Of a DNA stretch of 10,242 bases, positions 1 to 7,277 are shown piece by piece. Below the pieces are notes generated by a model, which had not been told where the DNA came from, did no database searches, and saw only the letters and a program-made list of their open reading frames with translations. A program made the translations under genes and the position numbers. The DNA comes from Kosmotogaceae bacterium UBA1373 (GTDB lineage Bacteria; Thermotogota; Thermotogae; Petrotogales; Kosmotogaceae). The stretch lies in NCBI GenBank assembly GCA_002305955.1, contig DBRH01000015.1, positions 39,205 to 49,446 of the forward strand, in the 5' to 3' direction. Numbering within the stretch: the first letter of the stretch is position 1; each line of letters begins with the position of its first letter.

Positions 1-1
1 G

Positions 2-1360
2 CCGGCCCTGATAACCATGTTCACGATCAACTTCATAAAGTTCTTGAAGGAGTTCACGGTGGTTTTTCTCATGACCGACGGAGGTCCTCCCCTGGTGTCG
101 GGCTTCACGAAGAGGAGCATAATCGGCGCCACTACAACGCTGGATATATTTATTTACGACATTTTCACCGGTCGCAGCTCAACGGGCATCGCCTCGGCTT
201 ACTCGGTTTTGACGCTTCTGCTGGTGGCCTTCGTGATGATTCTCTGGTTCCTCTCGAGCAGGGTCGAACTGAACGCTCACCTTCTGATTATACTTGTGGT
301 AGCGGCGCAGACCACGCTCGGCGGTTACACTGGCCTCGTCTTCGGAGGTCTGTATCTACTCGCTGTATGGAAGAGGGGATTGTTCAAATATATCCTCATC
401 GGCGATATCCTCGTCAGTCTTCTGCTCAGTCTGTTCAACGGATTTCTCCGCGGTTTCAACGCCGCCACGATAATCTCCCTGATGGTCTTTCTGATACTCA
501 GAAGGGAGAGGGAGGGTGCAGCCGTTGTAAAAAGCGGCGATAGAGCTCTGAAACTTCTCACCGGGATCGTGCTGGCGGGCGTACTGATCGCCTCTGTCCT
601 CCCCCTTCTCGTTCTCGTCTGGATAAGCTTATCAGGACTCTCGACAACGTACATAGATTCATTTCTCCCCAGATATTTCACTCTGGATAATTTCGTGAGG
701 GTGGTAGGAGAGGAGGGGATAATCTCAACACTTTTAAACACACTTTTCGTTTCTCTCGTTACTGGACTGGCCGTGCCTTTGCTCACATTTCAGTTAGCTC
801 TCGCTTTGAGGAAGATCAAAAACTCGCTCTCGGACATCGCCATTGTCATATTGAACACCGTGGGCGTGATAGGGGGTATGCACACTCTGGTTCCGCTGTA
901 TTCCATATTCAGAACGATGGGAATGATAGACAGTTATTTTCCGGTGGTCCTGGTTTACATCTCTCACGCCATACCCTTTTCGGTTTTCACCATAAGGACT
1001 TACCTCGAGTCCGTGCCAGAGAGCCTGGAGGATCAGGCGAAGATCGACGGGGTCGGACCGGTCGCCTTCGGTTTCAGGATACTTCTGCCGCTCTCCAGAC
1101 CGGTGCTGACAACCTCATTCATAGTGGCCTTTCTGGGCGCCTGGAACGGTTTCCTGGCGCCGCTTCTATTCCTTCTGAGCGACAGCAAATACACGATGGG
1201 AGTCAAGCTCTACACCTACGTCGGCAGTCTCGGTTCTGGCAATCCGCAGTGGAACTTATTCGGTGCGGCCGCCACAATAAACTTGCTTGTCATGGGCGTC
1301 ATATTCTATACTTTTAGAGGGTATCTGGGCAAGACTCCGTTATCGGAGAATTATGAATAA
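2..1360 (+). CDS. Fused MalF/MalG-type ABC sugar transporter permease (5' partial)
   Basis: This inner-membrane subunit forms the substrate channel of a carbohydrate-type ABC importer. The reading frame is open to the window edge, so the gene begins upstream; the ATG at 17 is internal. Counting from that ATG, residues 1-80 are the C-terminal end of a MalF-like permease: the PALIT sequence just before it is the usual continuation of an EAA loop, followed by KEFTVVFLMTDGGPP and a last membrane helix. Residues about 88-162 add roughly three hydrophobic segments of no recognised family. Residues about 178-438 are a complete MalG-like permease, with its EAA-loop signature at 336-360 (EDQAKIDGVG, then ILLPLSRP) contacting the ATPase. 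MalF and MalG are normally separate proteins, so this is a natural fusion or a MalG whose N-terminal region resembles MalF. The stop is TAA. The binding-protein gene follows 109 nt later. No ATPase gene is in the window. The permease call is firm; the substrate is unknown. Confidence 0.88.
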   Translation, partial: PALITMFTINFIKFLKEFTVVFLMTDGGPPLVSGFTKRSIIGATTTLDIFIYDIFTGRSSTGIASAYSVLTLLLVAFVMILWFLSSRVELNAHLLIILVVAAQTTLGGYTGLVFGGLYLLAVWKRGLFKYILIGDILVSLLLSLFNGFLRGFNAATIISLMVFLILRREREGAAVVKSGDRALKLLTGIVLAGVLIASVLPLLVLVWISLSGLSTTYIDSFLPRYFTLDNFVRVVGEEGIISTLLNTLFVSLVTGLAVPLLTFQLALALRKIKNSLSDIAIVILNTVGVIGGMHTLVPLYSIFRTMGMIDSYFPVVLVYISHAIPFSVFTIRTYLESVPESLEDQAKIDGVGPVAFGFRILLPLSRPVLTTSFIVAFLGAWNGFLAPLLFLLSDSKYTMGVKLYTYVGSLGSGNPQWNLFGAAATINLLVMGVIFYTFRGYLGKTPLSENYE

Positions 1361-1446
1361 TCCTCCGAGCATTTCCTCCTGAAAGGAGTTCGCTGTCTCC
1401 CATGGAGAAATGCCGATAGGGTATGACTGGAAACGGTCATGCCTCC
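1335..1446 (+). promoter_or_regulatory. Hairpin-rich intercistronic leader before the binding-protein gene
   Basis: Several short inverted repeats lie around and inside the spacer: CTCCG/CGGAG with a 4-nt loop at the permease 3' end (1335-1348), CTCCT/AGGAG with loop GAA (1376-1388), TCTCC/GGAGA with loop CAT (1396-1408), and a 7-bp stem closed by a GAAA tetraloop (1423-1440, one G-T pair). CCTCC at 1442-1446 is complementary to GGAGG in the Shine-Dalgarno at 1459-1463. No T-run follows, so this is not a classic terminator. Likely roles are protecting the downstream mRNA so that the binding protein is made in excess over the permease, or modulating translation. The pairings are visible; the function is inferred. 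Confidence 0.4.
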
Positions 1447-1455
1447 CGTGCTTGG

Positions 1456-1463
1456 AAAGGAGG
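1456..1463 (+). promoter_or_regulatory. Ribosome binding site that fixes a TTG start
   Basis: AAAGGAGG lies 6 nt ahead of TTG at 1470, a near-perfect anti-16S match at ideal spacing. The in-frame ATG at 1410 has only GGAG 3-6 nt before it, and would put 20 non-hydrophobic residues ahead of an obvious signal peptide. The TTG is therefore chosen. Confidence 0.85.
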
Positions 1464-1469
1464 TATATT

Positions 1470-2864
1470 TTGAAGCTTCGCGAGCTGACAGTCCTGTTGT
1501 GGCTGCTGCTGAATCTGCCATGCCTGTCTTTCGAAGTGCTGCTGAACGACGAGTCGATCAGGAGCTGGGACGGGTCACTACTCCAGTACTGCTACGACCT
1601 TCCCCAAGGAAAGGCGATACCGCTTCTGGAGATTCTCCCGCCGGTCGTCGAGAGAGATGGGTGTTTTCTGGAAACCGAAAGGGGCCGATTGTCCGACGTA
1701 CCGATGGACTCGCTTCTCGTGTGGGAGGAGGGCGACTGGTTTCTCCATCTGGAGGGAGAAGGCGTAAAGATACTTTCCGTGGCCGTTTATGGCGAACCCA
1801 TCGATAACGATTACCTCCAAGTGTGGCTTGACTGGGAGGGTATAACCGCCCTCAAAGAGTCGATCCAGAGATTCTCCTCTATCAACGGCCTCAGAATCGA
1901 AACCCGGGAAGTCCCGAAGGCTTCGAGCAAACTCGTCTCCGTTGTCAGGGCACGCGGCGAAGTTCCAGACGTGATCATGGTTCAGTCGAGCGACATCTCG
2001 CGACTGGTATATGAGGAGGCCATTCAATCTCTCGATTACATTCCCGTGCAGGGTCTGTCGGGGCTGTCTTCGTTCAACTATGAAGGGAGATCGTGGGCCA
2101 TCCCCTTCTACTTCGATTGCCAGCTGGTGTTCTACAACCGTGGACTCGTAGGGGAAATCGATCCCGGATGGACGCTCGAAGATCTCGAGAACCTTTCAAA
2201 AGATCCCGGGAGCGGCGGGGCCGGCTGGAACATTTACTCGGCCTACTGGTTTATCCCTTTCCAGCTTGGATTCGGCAAGAGAGATCTGATCGAGGATGGA
2301 AGAGTTACGGTCCTGGATGGGCCCACTCAAGAGGCCCTCGGCTATCTCGTCGAGAGGGTCGACGACGGAACCTTCAGGGCTCTCGAGCGCGACCCGATGG
2401 TCACTCTCTTCGCTTCGGGAAAGGTCGGGATAATACTCTCGGGCTCCTACATGATAGAACAGTTCGAGAGAATAGGGATGGATTTCGGACTGGCTCCCTA
2501 TCCCGAACCTTTGAGGCCCGTTCTGGATTACAAAGGCCTGGCCATAACAAGAAAGACTCGCAACCCCATCCTGGCCAGGAGATTGATAGAGTTCCTCACA
2601 TCGAAGTACGTGCAGGCGAGCTTCTGCAAAGCTTCCTACAAGATCCCCTCGAGAAGGGAAGCGCTGGACGGGATGGAACTGAACTTTGCTATATCCAGCA
2701 GCCTCGAGAGAGGCTACCCGCTACCGGCCGATCCGCTGTACGAACTTTACAAAGACACCATGTGGAAACTGATAAGGCTGGCCATATCCGACAGACTGGG
2801 AGTGAGAGAAGTGCTCGAGAAGGGCCAGAAAATCATAGACGAAAATTCAGGGGGTGTTCAATGA
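1470..2864 (+). CDS. ABC transporter solute-binding protein with an extra N-terminal domain
   Basis: This is the secreted substrate receptor of the importer encoded just upstream. From the TTG start it has 464 residues. A signal peptide (KLRELTV then a leucine-rich core, about 1-20) is followed by an extra domain at about 21-110, then a family-1 binding-protein fold at about 114-464. Typical binding-protein segments are VPDVIMVQSSDISRLV (165-180), WAIPFYFDCQLVFYNRG (209-225) and GKVGIILSGSYMI (317-329). The N-terminal domain is not part of the standard fold. It contains GKAIPLLEIL (47-56), a middle strand-rich part and GVKILSVAVYGE (98-109), in the same order as motifs repeated in the protein encoded next. 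The sequence before the only early cysteine (C18) is not a good lipobox, so lipid anchoring is doubtful. The stop overlaps the next start (ATGA). The binding-protein role is well supported; the ligand cannot be told from the sequence. Confidence 0.9.
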   Translation: MKLRELTVLLWLLLNLPCLSFEVLLNDESIRSWDGSLLQYCYDLPQGKAIPLLEILPPVVERDGCFLETERGRLSDVPMDSLLVWEEGDWFLHLEGEGVKILSVAVYGEPIDNDYLQVWLDWEGITALKESIQRFSSINGLRIETREVPKASSKLVSVVRARGEVPDVIMVQSSDISRLVYEEAIQSLDYIPVQGLSGLSSFNYEGRSWAIPFYFDCQLVFYNRGLVGEIDPGWTLEDLENLSKDPGSGGAGWNIYSAYWFIPFQLGFGKRDLIEDGRVTVLDGPTQEALGYLVERVDDGTFRALERDPMVTLFASGKVGIILSGSYMIEQFERIGMDFGLAPYPEPLRPVLDYKGLAITRKTRNPILARRLIEFLTSKYVQASFCKASYKIPSRREALDGMELNFAISSSLERGYPLPADPLYELYKDTMWKLIRLAISDRLGVREVLEKGQKIIDENSGGVQ

Positions 2865-4267
2865 AAAAACTACTCGCTATCATGTTCACGGTGTTAATTG
2901 CGATCGCTTCGATAGCCGGGATTACCGTTACCTGCAACGATTCGACTTTTGTCTTCGACAGGGGCGATTTTCCCTCGCTGAGAGTCGTAACCCGTTTCGA
3001 GGGACCGCAACCGTCTTCGGATCGAAATGGCAGCGATTACATCGAATACGAGGCGATTCCTCTGATCTCCGTCCTCGAATATGTCGGTGGTATGAGAGAA
3101 GGAGACCTGCTGAAAATAGAGGCCGACGACGGATATTCGAAACTCTTCCCTTTCGGCGCCATCTACGGTAGAACGGCCCTGGGCAATCCTTACATCGGAT
3201 ACAGGGAGGAAAAGCCTTACTTCATCTTCGTGCCCGACGACGGCGAGGTATCGAACGAAGACATGCTCGCTTCGCTCGGGGAGGAGTACTCACACTTCTA
3301 CGATGGCCTGCCCTCATCCAAGGGTTTGATGGTGAAGAGTGTATCGACGATTCGTATAGAAACTTCGAGAACAGTCTCCCCGTTGATAATGGAAACTGCA
3401 GCCTTTCCGGGCCCTTCACCCGACTGGACGGTCGAAATCAAGGGAAGCGGAAAGAAGGAAATTTCCTCAATCGATTTCGAGGCAGACGAGGCGGACGGGG
3501 GACATTACGTGGAGATATCTCTCGAAAGAAAGGGAGAAACGAATACATACAGGGCCATTCCCCTGTGGCTAGTCGTGGCGGCCGCCAGAGAGGATGAGCA
3601 GAAGCGGTTCTCACAGTACAGAGAACTCTGGGAGGGCGGCTTCGATATAACACTTACCTCCGTCGATGGCTATTCGGTTACCTTCAATACTCTTGACGTA
3701 CCGATCGAGGCTATTTTCATAGCCGATGAAGAGAACGGCGAAAAGATCGCGCCGGCCATTGTGGGCGAGATCTCCGGAAAACTGTGGGTGAAAGGACTGG
3801 CATCTATCGAACTGGATACAGAACGGTACTCTTACGAAGATCCCCGTCTCTCGGTTTCACTGGTGCTTAAAGCCGGTGGACTGGAAAGAGAGTTCACGAT
3901 AGCAGATCTAGAAGCGAAGAGCTATTACGTCGAAAACTATGGTCAGTACATCACCTCGTCGGGGGGAAAGCACGGTGGGCTGTACGGCGGTGTGGAGCTG
4001 GTAAAACTCGTCGGAGAACTGGTCGAGTTGAAACCGACTTCGACGATCAGGACGGTTGCGAGCGACGGTTATGAAACGACTTACTCTGCGGGCGAAATCG
4101 AAAGCGCCGACGGGATCTGGATAGTAGCCTTCAAACTCGACGGAGATTACCTTCCTGAGGACCCGGGATATTTCAGGACGATCAAAGTCGGTCCGAACAT
4201 GCCGGCAATCGAAAGCCGTCGATCTGCAAAAATGGTAGAGATCATCGAAGTGATCGACCTGGAATGA
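2861..4267 (+). CDS. Secreted protein with three sulfite-oxidase-like (molybdopterin-fold) domains
   Basis: This 468-residue protein has a clear signal peptide (MKKLLAIMFTVLIAIASIAG). The start is ATG 2861, translationally coupled to the binding-protein stop by a 4-nt overlap; AGGGGGTG lies just upstream. Three domains (about 23-168, 188-320, 328-468) repeat the same motif order. Motif one is AIPLISVL (65-72), RAIPLWLVVAA (231-241) and YGGVELVKLVGEL (375-387). Motif two is ADDGYSKLFPF (88-98), SVDGYSVTF (267-275) and ASDGYETTYS (400-409). Motif three is VKSVSTIRIE (158-167), VKGLASIELD (310-319) and VEIIEVIDLE (459-468). The third domain, with SSGGKHGG and a late LDGDYLPEDPG segment, most resembles the oxidoreductase molybdopterin-binding fold. 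The only cysteine is C25, near the N terminus, so the cysteine that ligates molybdenum in sulfite oxidase is missing and redox activity is unlikely. Coupling to the binding protein suggests an extracytoplasmic partner of the importer. The fold assignment is inferred from motifs; the repeats are seen directly. Confidence 0.72.
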   Translation: MKKLLAIMFTVLIAIASIAGITVTCNDSTFVFDRGDFPSLRVVTRFEGPQPSSDRNGSDYIEYEAIPLISVLEYVGGMREGDLLKIEADDGYSKLFPFGAIYGRTALGNPYIGYREEKPYFIFVPDDGEVSNEDMLASLGEEYSHFYDGLPSSKGLMVKSVSTIRIETSRTVSPLIMETAAFPGPSPDWTVEIKGSGKKEISSIDFEADEADGGHYVEISLERKGETNTYRAIPLWLVVAAAREDEQKRFSQYRELWEGGFDITLTSVDGYSVTFNTLDVPIEAIFIADEENGEKIAPAIVGEISGKLWVKGLASIELDTERYSYEDPRLSVSLVLKAGGLEREFTIADLEAKSYYVENYGQYITSSGGKHGGLYGGVELVKLVGELVELKPTSTIRTVASDGYETTYSAGEIESADGIWIVAFKLDGDYLPEDPGYFRTIKVGPNMPAIESRRSAKMVEIIEVIDLE

Positions 4268-4281
4268 AGCTCATCTGGAAA

Positions 4282-4308
4282 TTTACTTTCACATACGCAT
4301 GTTATAAT
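4282..4308 (+). promoter_or_regulatory. Probable leuS promoter
   Basis: A perfect TATAAT at 4303-4308 is preceded by a weak TTTACT at 4282-4287 (15-nt spacer). Transcription would begin near 4315 and give a leader of about 45 nt, too short for a T-box. No terminator separates the upstream operon, so read-through may also contribute. Confidence 0.6.
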
Positions 4309-4358
4309 CCATCTAAGTTGCTTTTCTCAGGCTTTATACTCATTCGGGGAGGTAGCAT

Positions 4359-6734
4359 ATGTACGATTTCAGGGTGCTCGAGAAGAAGTGGCAGGATTAC
4401 TACGCCAGAGAGAAACCATTTAATATAGACCTCGATAAGGCCGAAAGGCCTTTCTACAATCTCATGATGTTTCCCTATCCCTCCGCCGCCGGGCTGCATA
4501 TAGGAAACATGTTCTCTTTCATCGGATCGGACGTATATGGAAGGTTCATGAAGCTCAAGGGTTACGACGTCTTCGAACCGATCGGTTTCGATGCCTTCGG
4601 CATACACAGCGAAAACTACGCCCTGAAGGTGGGCAAACACCCGGCCGAGCTGACACCGAAAAGCATAGAGTATTTCCGCGAGGAACAACTGAAGAAACTG
4701 GGAAACATATTCGACTGGGACAGCGAGGCGATAACCTCCTCGCCCGAGTACTACAAGTGGACCCAGTGGATCTTCATACAGCTGTACAAGCGAGGACTGG
4801 CCGAGAAGCGCGATTCCAGCGTCAACTGGTGCCCCTCCTGCAAGACGGTCCTGGCCGACGAACAGGTTATAGACGGCCATTGCGAGCGGTGCAGCAGTGA
4901 GGTGGATAAGCGCGAGATGAGCCAGTGGTTCTTCAAGATCACCGAGTACGCCGAGAAATTGCTCTCCGACCTCGACTGGCTAGACTGGACCGATACGACC
5001 AAGAACCTCCAGAGGGCCTGGATCGGGAAATCGGCCGGCGCTTCGATAACTTTCGACGTTTCAGGAATGGAGGAGAAGATCGAAGTCTTCACCACCAGGC
5101 CCGATACGATCTACGGTGTCACCTATATAGTCGTCGCGCCGGAGTACCCGCTGGTGGATAAACTAATAACTCCCGTTATGGAAGAGGCCTTCGAAGAGTT
5201 CAGAAACAACGTCAAAAACATGGACATGGCGACCAGAACCTCTATATCCCGGCCGAAGAACGGAATCTTCACCGGCTCTTACGCGCTCCATCCGCTCACG
5301 GGCGAGGAGCTGCCCATATGGATCGGCGATTACGTTCTGGCCGAATACGGCACCGGTGCCGTCATGGCCGTTCCGGCTCACGACGAGAGAGACTTCGCCT
5401 TCGCCAGGAAGTATGGCCTCGAGATAAGACAGGTAATAGAGTGCGACCCTTCGGAGCTGCCCTACACCGAAAAGGGAGTCATGATGAACAGCGACAGGTA
5501 CACAGGCATGAAAAGCACCGACTTCATAGACCGGATAGATACCATCGACGCCTCGATCAAAGGCTCGGTCAACTACCACCTCCACGACTGGTGCATATCC
5601 AGGCAGCGCTACTGGGGCCCGCCGATCCCTATGATTTACTGCGACAGGTGTGGGACGGTTCCCGTTCCAGACGAAGACCTGCCTGTGATGCTTCCCAAAA
5701 CCGACGATTACATACCCGACGGCAGCGGAAAATCGCCGCTGGCCAAAAGCCCCGAGTTTGTCAACACCACCTGCCCCGTCTGCGGAGGCCCGGCCAGGCG
5801 CGAGACCGATGTCTCCGACAACTTCCTCGATTCGGCCTGGTACTATCTGAGATACCTCTCACCTAAAAACGAGGAAATAGCCTTCGAAAGAGAACTCGTC
5901 GAAAAATGGTGTCCCGTGAACATGTACATCGGTGGGAACGAGCACGCGACACTCCACCTGATGTATTCGAGATTCATCGCGATGGCCCTTCACGATATGG
6001 GATATCTTTCATTCGAAGAGCCTTTCGCATCGTTCAGGGGCCACGGGCTTATCATAAAAGACGGAGAGAAGATGTCGAAATCTAAGGGCAACATCGTCAA
6101 CCCCAACCAGTACTTCGACAGCCACGGGGTCGATGCCCTCAGAACCTATCTGATGTTCATGGGCACCTTCCTCGAGGGCGGAGACTTCAGGGACAGCGGA
6201 ATGGACGCGATGAAGAGATTCCTCAACCGCGTCTGGGACATCGCTAACATGGGCGAAGGTAAGAGCTCGTTGAACCTGAAGATAAAGATGGCCGAGACCA
6301 TTGAAAAGGTCGAATACTCGATAACCAGCATAAAGCCTAACACGGCGATCGCCGCCATAATGGAGTTCGTCAACGAGGCCTCAAAAGAGAGCGCGATCGA
6401 GAGGCAGCTCGTGATTGATATGGCGAAGCTCCTCTCGCCCTTCGCACCCTTCCTCTGTGAAGAGATCTACAGTATAAAGGGCGGAAAGAAGAGAACCATC
6501 CTGGAAGACGGCTTCCCCTCGGGTTACGAGAAATACGCTTCGATGGCGAATGTTGAACTGCCCGTCCAGATATCCGGGAAGATGAGGGGAAAGGTGACGC
6601 TCGAGCAGAACTCCAGTCAGGAAAAGGCCATGGAAGCCATCATGAAGGATGAAAAACTCGCTTCCATGCTCGAAGGAAAGACTGTCAGAAAGATAATATA
6701 CGTACAGGACAAAATAATAAACATAATCGTCTGA
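4359..6734 (+). CDS. leuS: Leucine--tRNA ligase (LeuRS)
   Basis: This cytoplasmic class I synthetase charges tRNA-Leu with leucine using ATP and has a proofreading domain. It has 791 residues, slightly short for bacterial LeuRS but full length. Visible in order are PYPSAAGLHIGN (39-50) with the HIGH signature, a Cys4 zinc knuckle (C158, C161, C175, C178), the CP1 editing domain with FTTRPDT (244-250) and GTGAVMAVPAHDERD (331-345; D345 matches the conserved editing aspartate), CISRQRYWGPPIP (412-424), a second Cys4 set (C428, C431, C472, C475), KMSKS (571-575) and the C-terminal VQISGKMRGKV tRNA-contacting domain. There is almost no insertion between GHGLIIKDGE and KMSKS, so the long leucine-specific domain of the E. 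coli type is absent, as in Bacillus-type enzymes. The start is ATG behind GGGGAGG (4346-4352) with a 6-nt spacer. The gene is monocistronic, with its own promoter and terminator. Confidence 0.98.
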   Translation: MYDFRVLEKKWQDYYAREKPFNIDLDKAERPFYNLMMFPYPSAAGLHIGNMFSFIGSDVYGRFMKLKGYDVFEPIGFDAFGIHSENYALKVGKHPAELTPKSIEYFREEQLKKLGNIFDWDSEAITSSPEYYKWTQWIFIQLYKRGLAEKRDSSVNWCPSCKTVLADEQVIDGHCERCSSEVDKREMSQWFFKITEYAEKLLSDLDWLDWTDTTKNLQRAWIGKSAGASITFDVSGMEEKIEVFTTRPDTIYGVTYIVVAPEYPLVDKLITPVMEEAFEEFRNNVKNMDMATRTSISRPKNGIFTGSYALHPLTGEELPIWIGDYVLAEYGTGAVMAVPAHDERDFAFARKYGLEIRQVIECDPSELPYTEKGVMMNSDRYTGMKSTDFIDRIDTIDASIKGSVNYHLHDWCISRQRYWGPPIPMIYCDRCGTVPVPDEDLPVMLPKTDDYIPDGSGKSPLAKSPEFVNTTCPVCGGPARRETDVSDNFLDSAWYYLRYLSPKNEEIAFERELVEKWCPVNMYIGGNEHATLHLMYSRFIAMALHDMGYLSFEEPFASFRGHGLIIKDGEKMSKSKGNIVNPNQYFDSHGVDALRTYLMFMGTFLEGGDFRDSGMDAMKRFLNRVWDIANMGEGKSSLNLKIKMAETIEKVEYSITSIKPNTAIAAIMEFVNEASKESAIERQLVIDMAKLLSPFAPFLCEEIYSIKGGKKRTILEDGFPSGYEKYASMANVELPVQISGKMRGKVTLEQNSSQEKAMEAIMKDEKLASMLEGKTVRKIIYVQDKIINIIV

Positions 6735-6748
6735 ATATCACGATTATG
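6722..6748 (+). repeat. Inverted repeat spanning the leuS stop codon
   Basis: CATAATCGT (6722-6730) pairs exactly with ACGATTATG (6740-6748), giving a 9-bp stem with a 9-nt loop that contains the TGA stop. It sits immediately before the leuS terminator hairpin, so the 3' end would carry two stacked stems. It has no T-run of its own. It may stabilise the 3' end, or be chance in AT-rich sequence. Confidence 0.5.
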
Positions 6749-6751
6749 AAG

Positions 6752-6779
6752 AAAGACCGGCCGAATGGCCGGTCTTTTT
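6752..6779 (+). terminator. Intrinsic terminator of leuS
   Basis: An 11-bp perfect stem (AAAGACCGGCC at 6752-6762, GGCCGGTCTTT at 6767-6777) with a 4-nt GAAT loop runs into a short T tract. It begins 17 nt after the leuS stop and is a textbook rho-independent terminator. Confidence 0.95.
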
Positions 6780-7109
6780 GTTACGGACGTAACTCGTCAC
6801 TTTCAGTTATGAACCGGTTACGAAAGGCAGAAAAGCAAAGCCACAAACAAAGCCGATGCCTGATACTTCGATAGACAGCTAACTACTCTCTCTTATTCAT
6901 TTCAATAAATTCTTCAAGGAAAATTTCTAGACTAATTGAAATCCATAAACCTCCCCAGACGAAGCTTATGGAATAAATAAGAAATTTAAGAAAGTTATAA
7001 TCGGAAAGCTAAGCCAGCAAGCGGGATATCCAGAGAACAAATGTGCCTTCTTCGTCTCTATTCGTCCTTAAACGCTTGCAGTCAGTTGGGATTGCCCTGA
7101 AAGATGATA
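6780..7109. other. AT-rich intergenic stretch, no convincing gene
   Basis: Both strands carry frequent stops, and base composition turns clearly more AT-rich than in the flanking genes. A TATAAT string at 6996-7001 has no suitable -35 partner. On the - strand, a 63-codon open frame (7200 to 7009) lacks a ribosome binding site but contains protein-like text (FRAIPTDCKRL, TNRDEEGTFVL). It could be the remnant of a dispersed repeat or decayed gene. No tRNA, CRISPR or known RNA is recognised. Confidence 0.5.
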
Positions 7110-7137
7110 TTGCGAGATTTGCATGTTCGATTATAAT
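7110..7137 (+). promoter_or_regulatory. Promoter of a short transcription unit
   Basis: TTGCGA (7110-7115) and a perfect TATAAT (7132-7137) are separated by 16 nt. Predicted transcription from about 7144 to the terminator at 7314 gives an RNA of roughly 170 nt. Confidence 0.6.
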
Positions 7138-7160
7138 GCTAGAATTCTCATGGAGCGGAC

Positions 7161-7211
7161 ATGAGCCGCGACAAAAAGAGGTGGCTAGGATGCCGGGCAA
7201 GAAGGATGTAA
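7161..7211 (+). CDS. Possible 16-codon basic leader peptide, overlapping the lysine-rich gene
   Basis: An ATG at 7161, with GGAG at 7152-7155 upstream, opens a frame reading MSRDKKRWLGCRARRM and ends inside the next small gene in another frame. It is the first ATG of the predicted transcript. Its length is within chance expectation. It is listed because translating it would run over the ribosome binding site of the lysine-rich peptide and could affect its expression. Weakly supported. Confidence 0.2.
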   Translation: MSRDKKRWLGCRARRM

Positions 7212-7258
7212 AGAAAGAAGTAAAGAAAGAGCCAAAAAAAGAAACCCCAAAGAAGTAA
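7190..7258 (+). CDS. Lysine-rich 22-residue peptide with a KKxE-type repeat
   Basis: ATG 7190 follows AAGAGGTGG (7176-7184) by 5 nt and encodes 22 residues, ten of them lysine. The body is a four-residue repeat: KKDV, KKEV, KKEP, KKET, then PKK. It would be a soluble, strongly basic, probably unstructured or helical peptide, conceivably nucleic-acid or ribosome associated, but no family is recognised. A longer in-frame reading from 7043 exists, but its start precedes the promoter. The gene sits between its own promoter (7110-7137) and terminator (7278-7314), which argues that the unit is real. The product might instead be a small RNA of about 170 nt, with the frame incidental; the regular lysine/glutamate periodicity favours translation. 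Confidence 0.5.
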   Translation: MPGKKDVKKEVKKEPKKETPKK

Positions 7259-7277
7259 TAGATACAGTCACACTCAA

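Noticed and set aside
2093..2860. N-terminal extension of the triple-domain protein from 2093
   Set aside because: It lies in a shadow frame of the binding-protein gene, is arginine-rich and low in hydrophobics, and the signal peptide starts cleanly at 2861.
4268..4358. T-box or other riboswitch ahead of leuS
   Set aside because: The predicted leader is only about 45 nt and has no T-box sequence, specifier stem or terminator/antiterminator pair.
4302..4880. Long - strand open frames over leuS and other genes
   Set aside because: They mirror strongly supported + strand genes and show no ribosome binding sites or recognisable motifs.
6787..6812. Imperfect inverted repeat CGTAACT/AGTTATG after the leuS terminator
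   Set aside because: It is a 7-bp stem with one G-T pair in AT-rich DNA, within chance expectation.
7043..7189. Longer start of the lysine-rich peptide at 7043
   Set aside because: It begins upstream of the promoter, has no ribosome binding site and has unconvincing composition.
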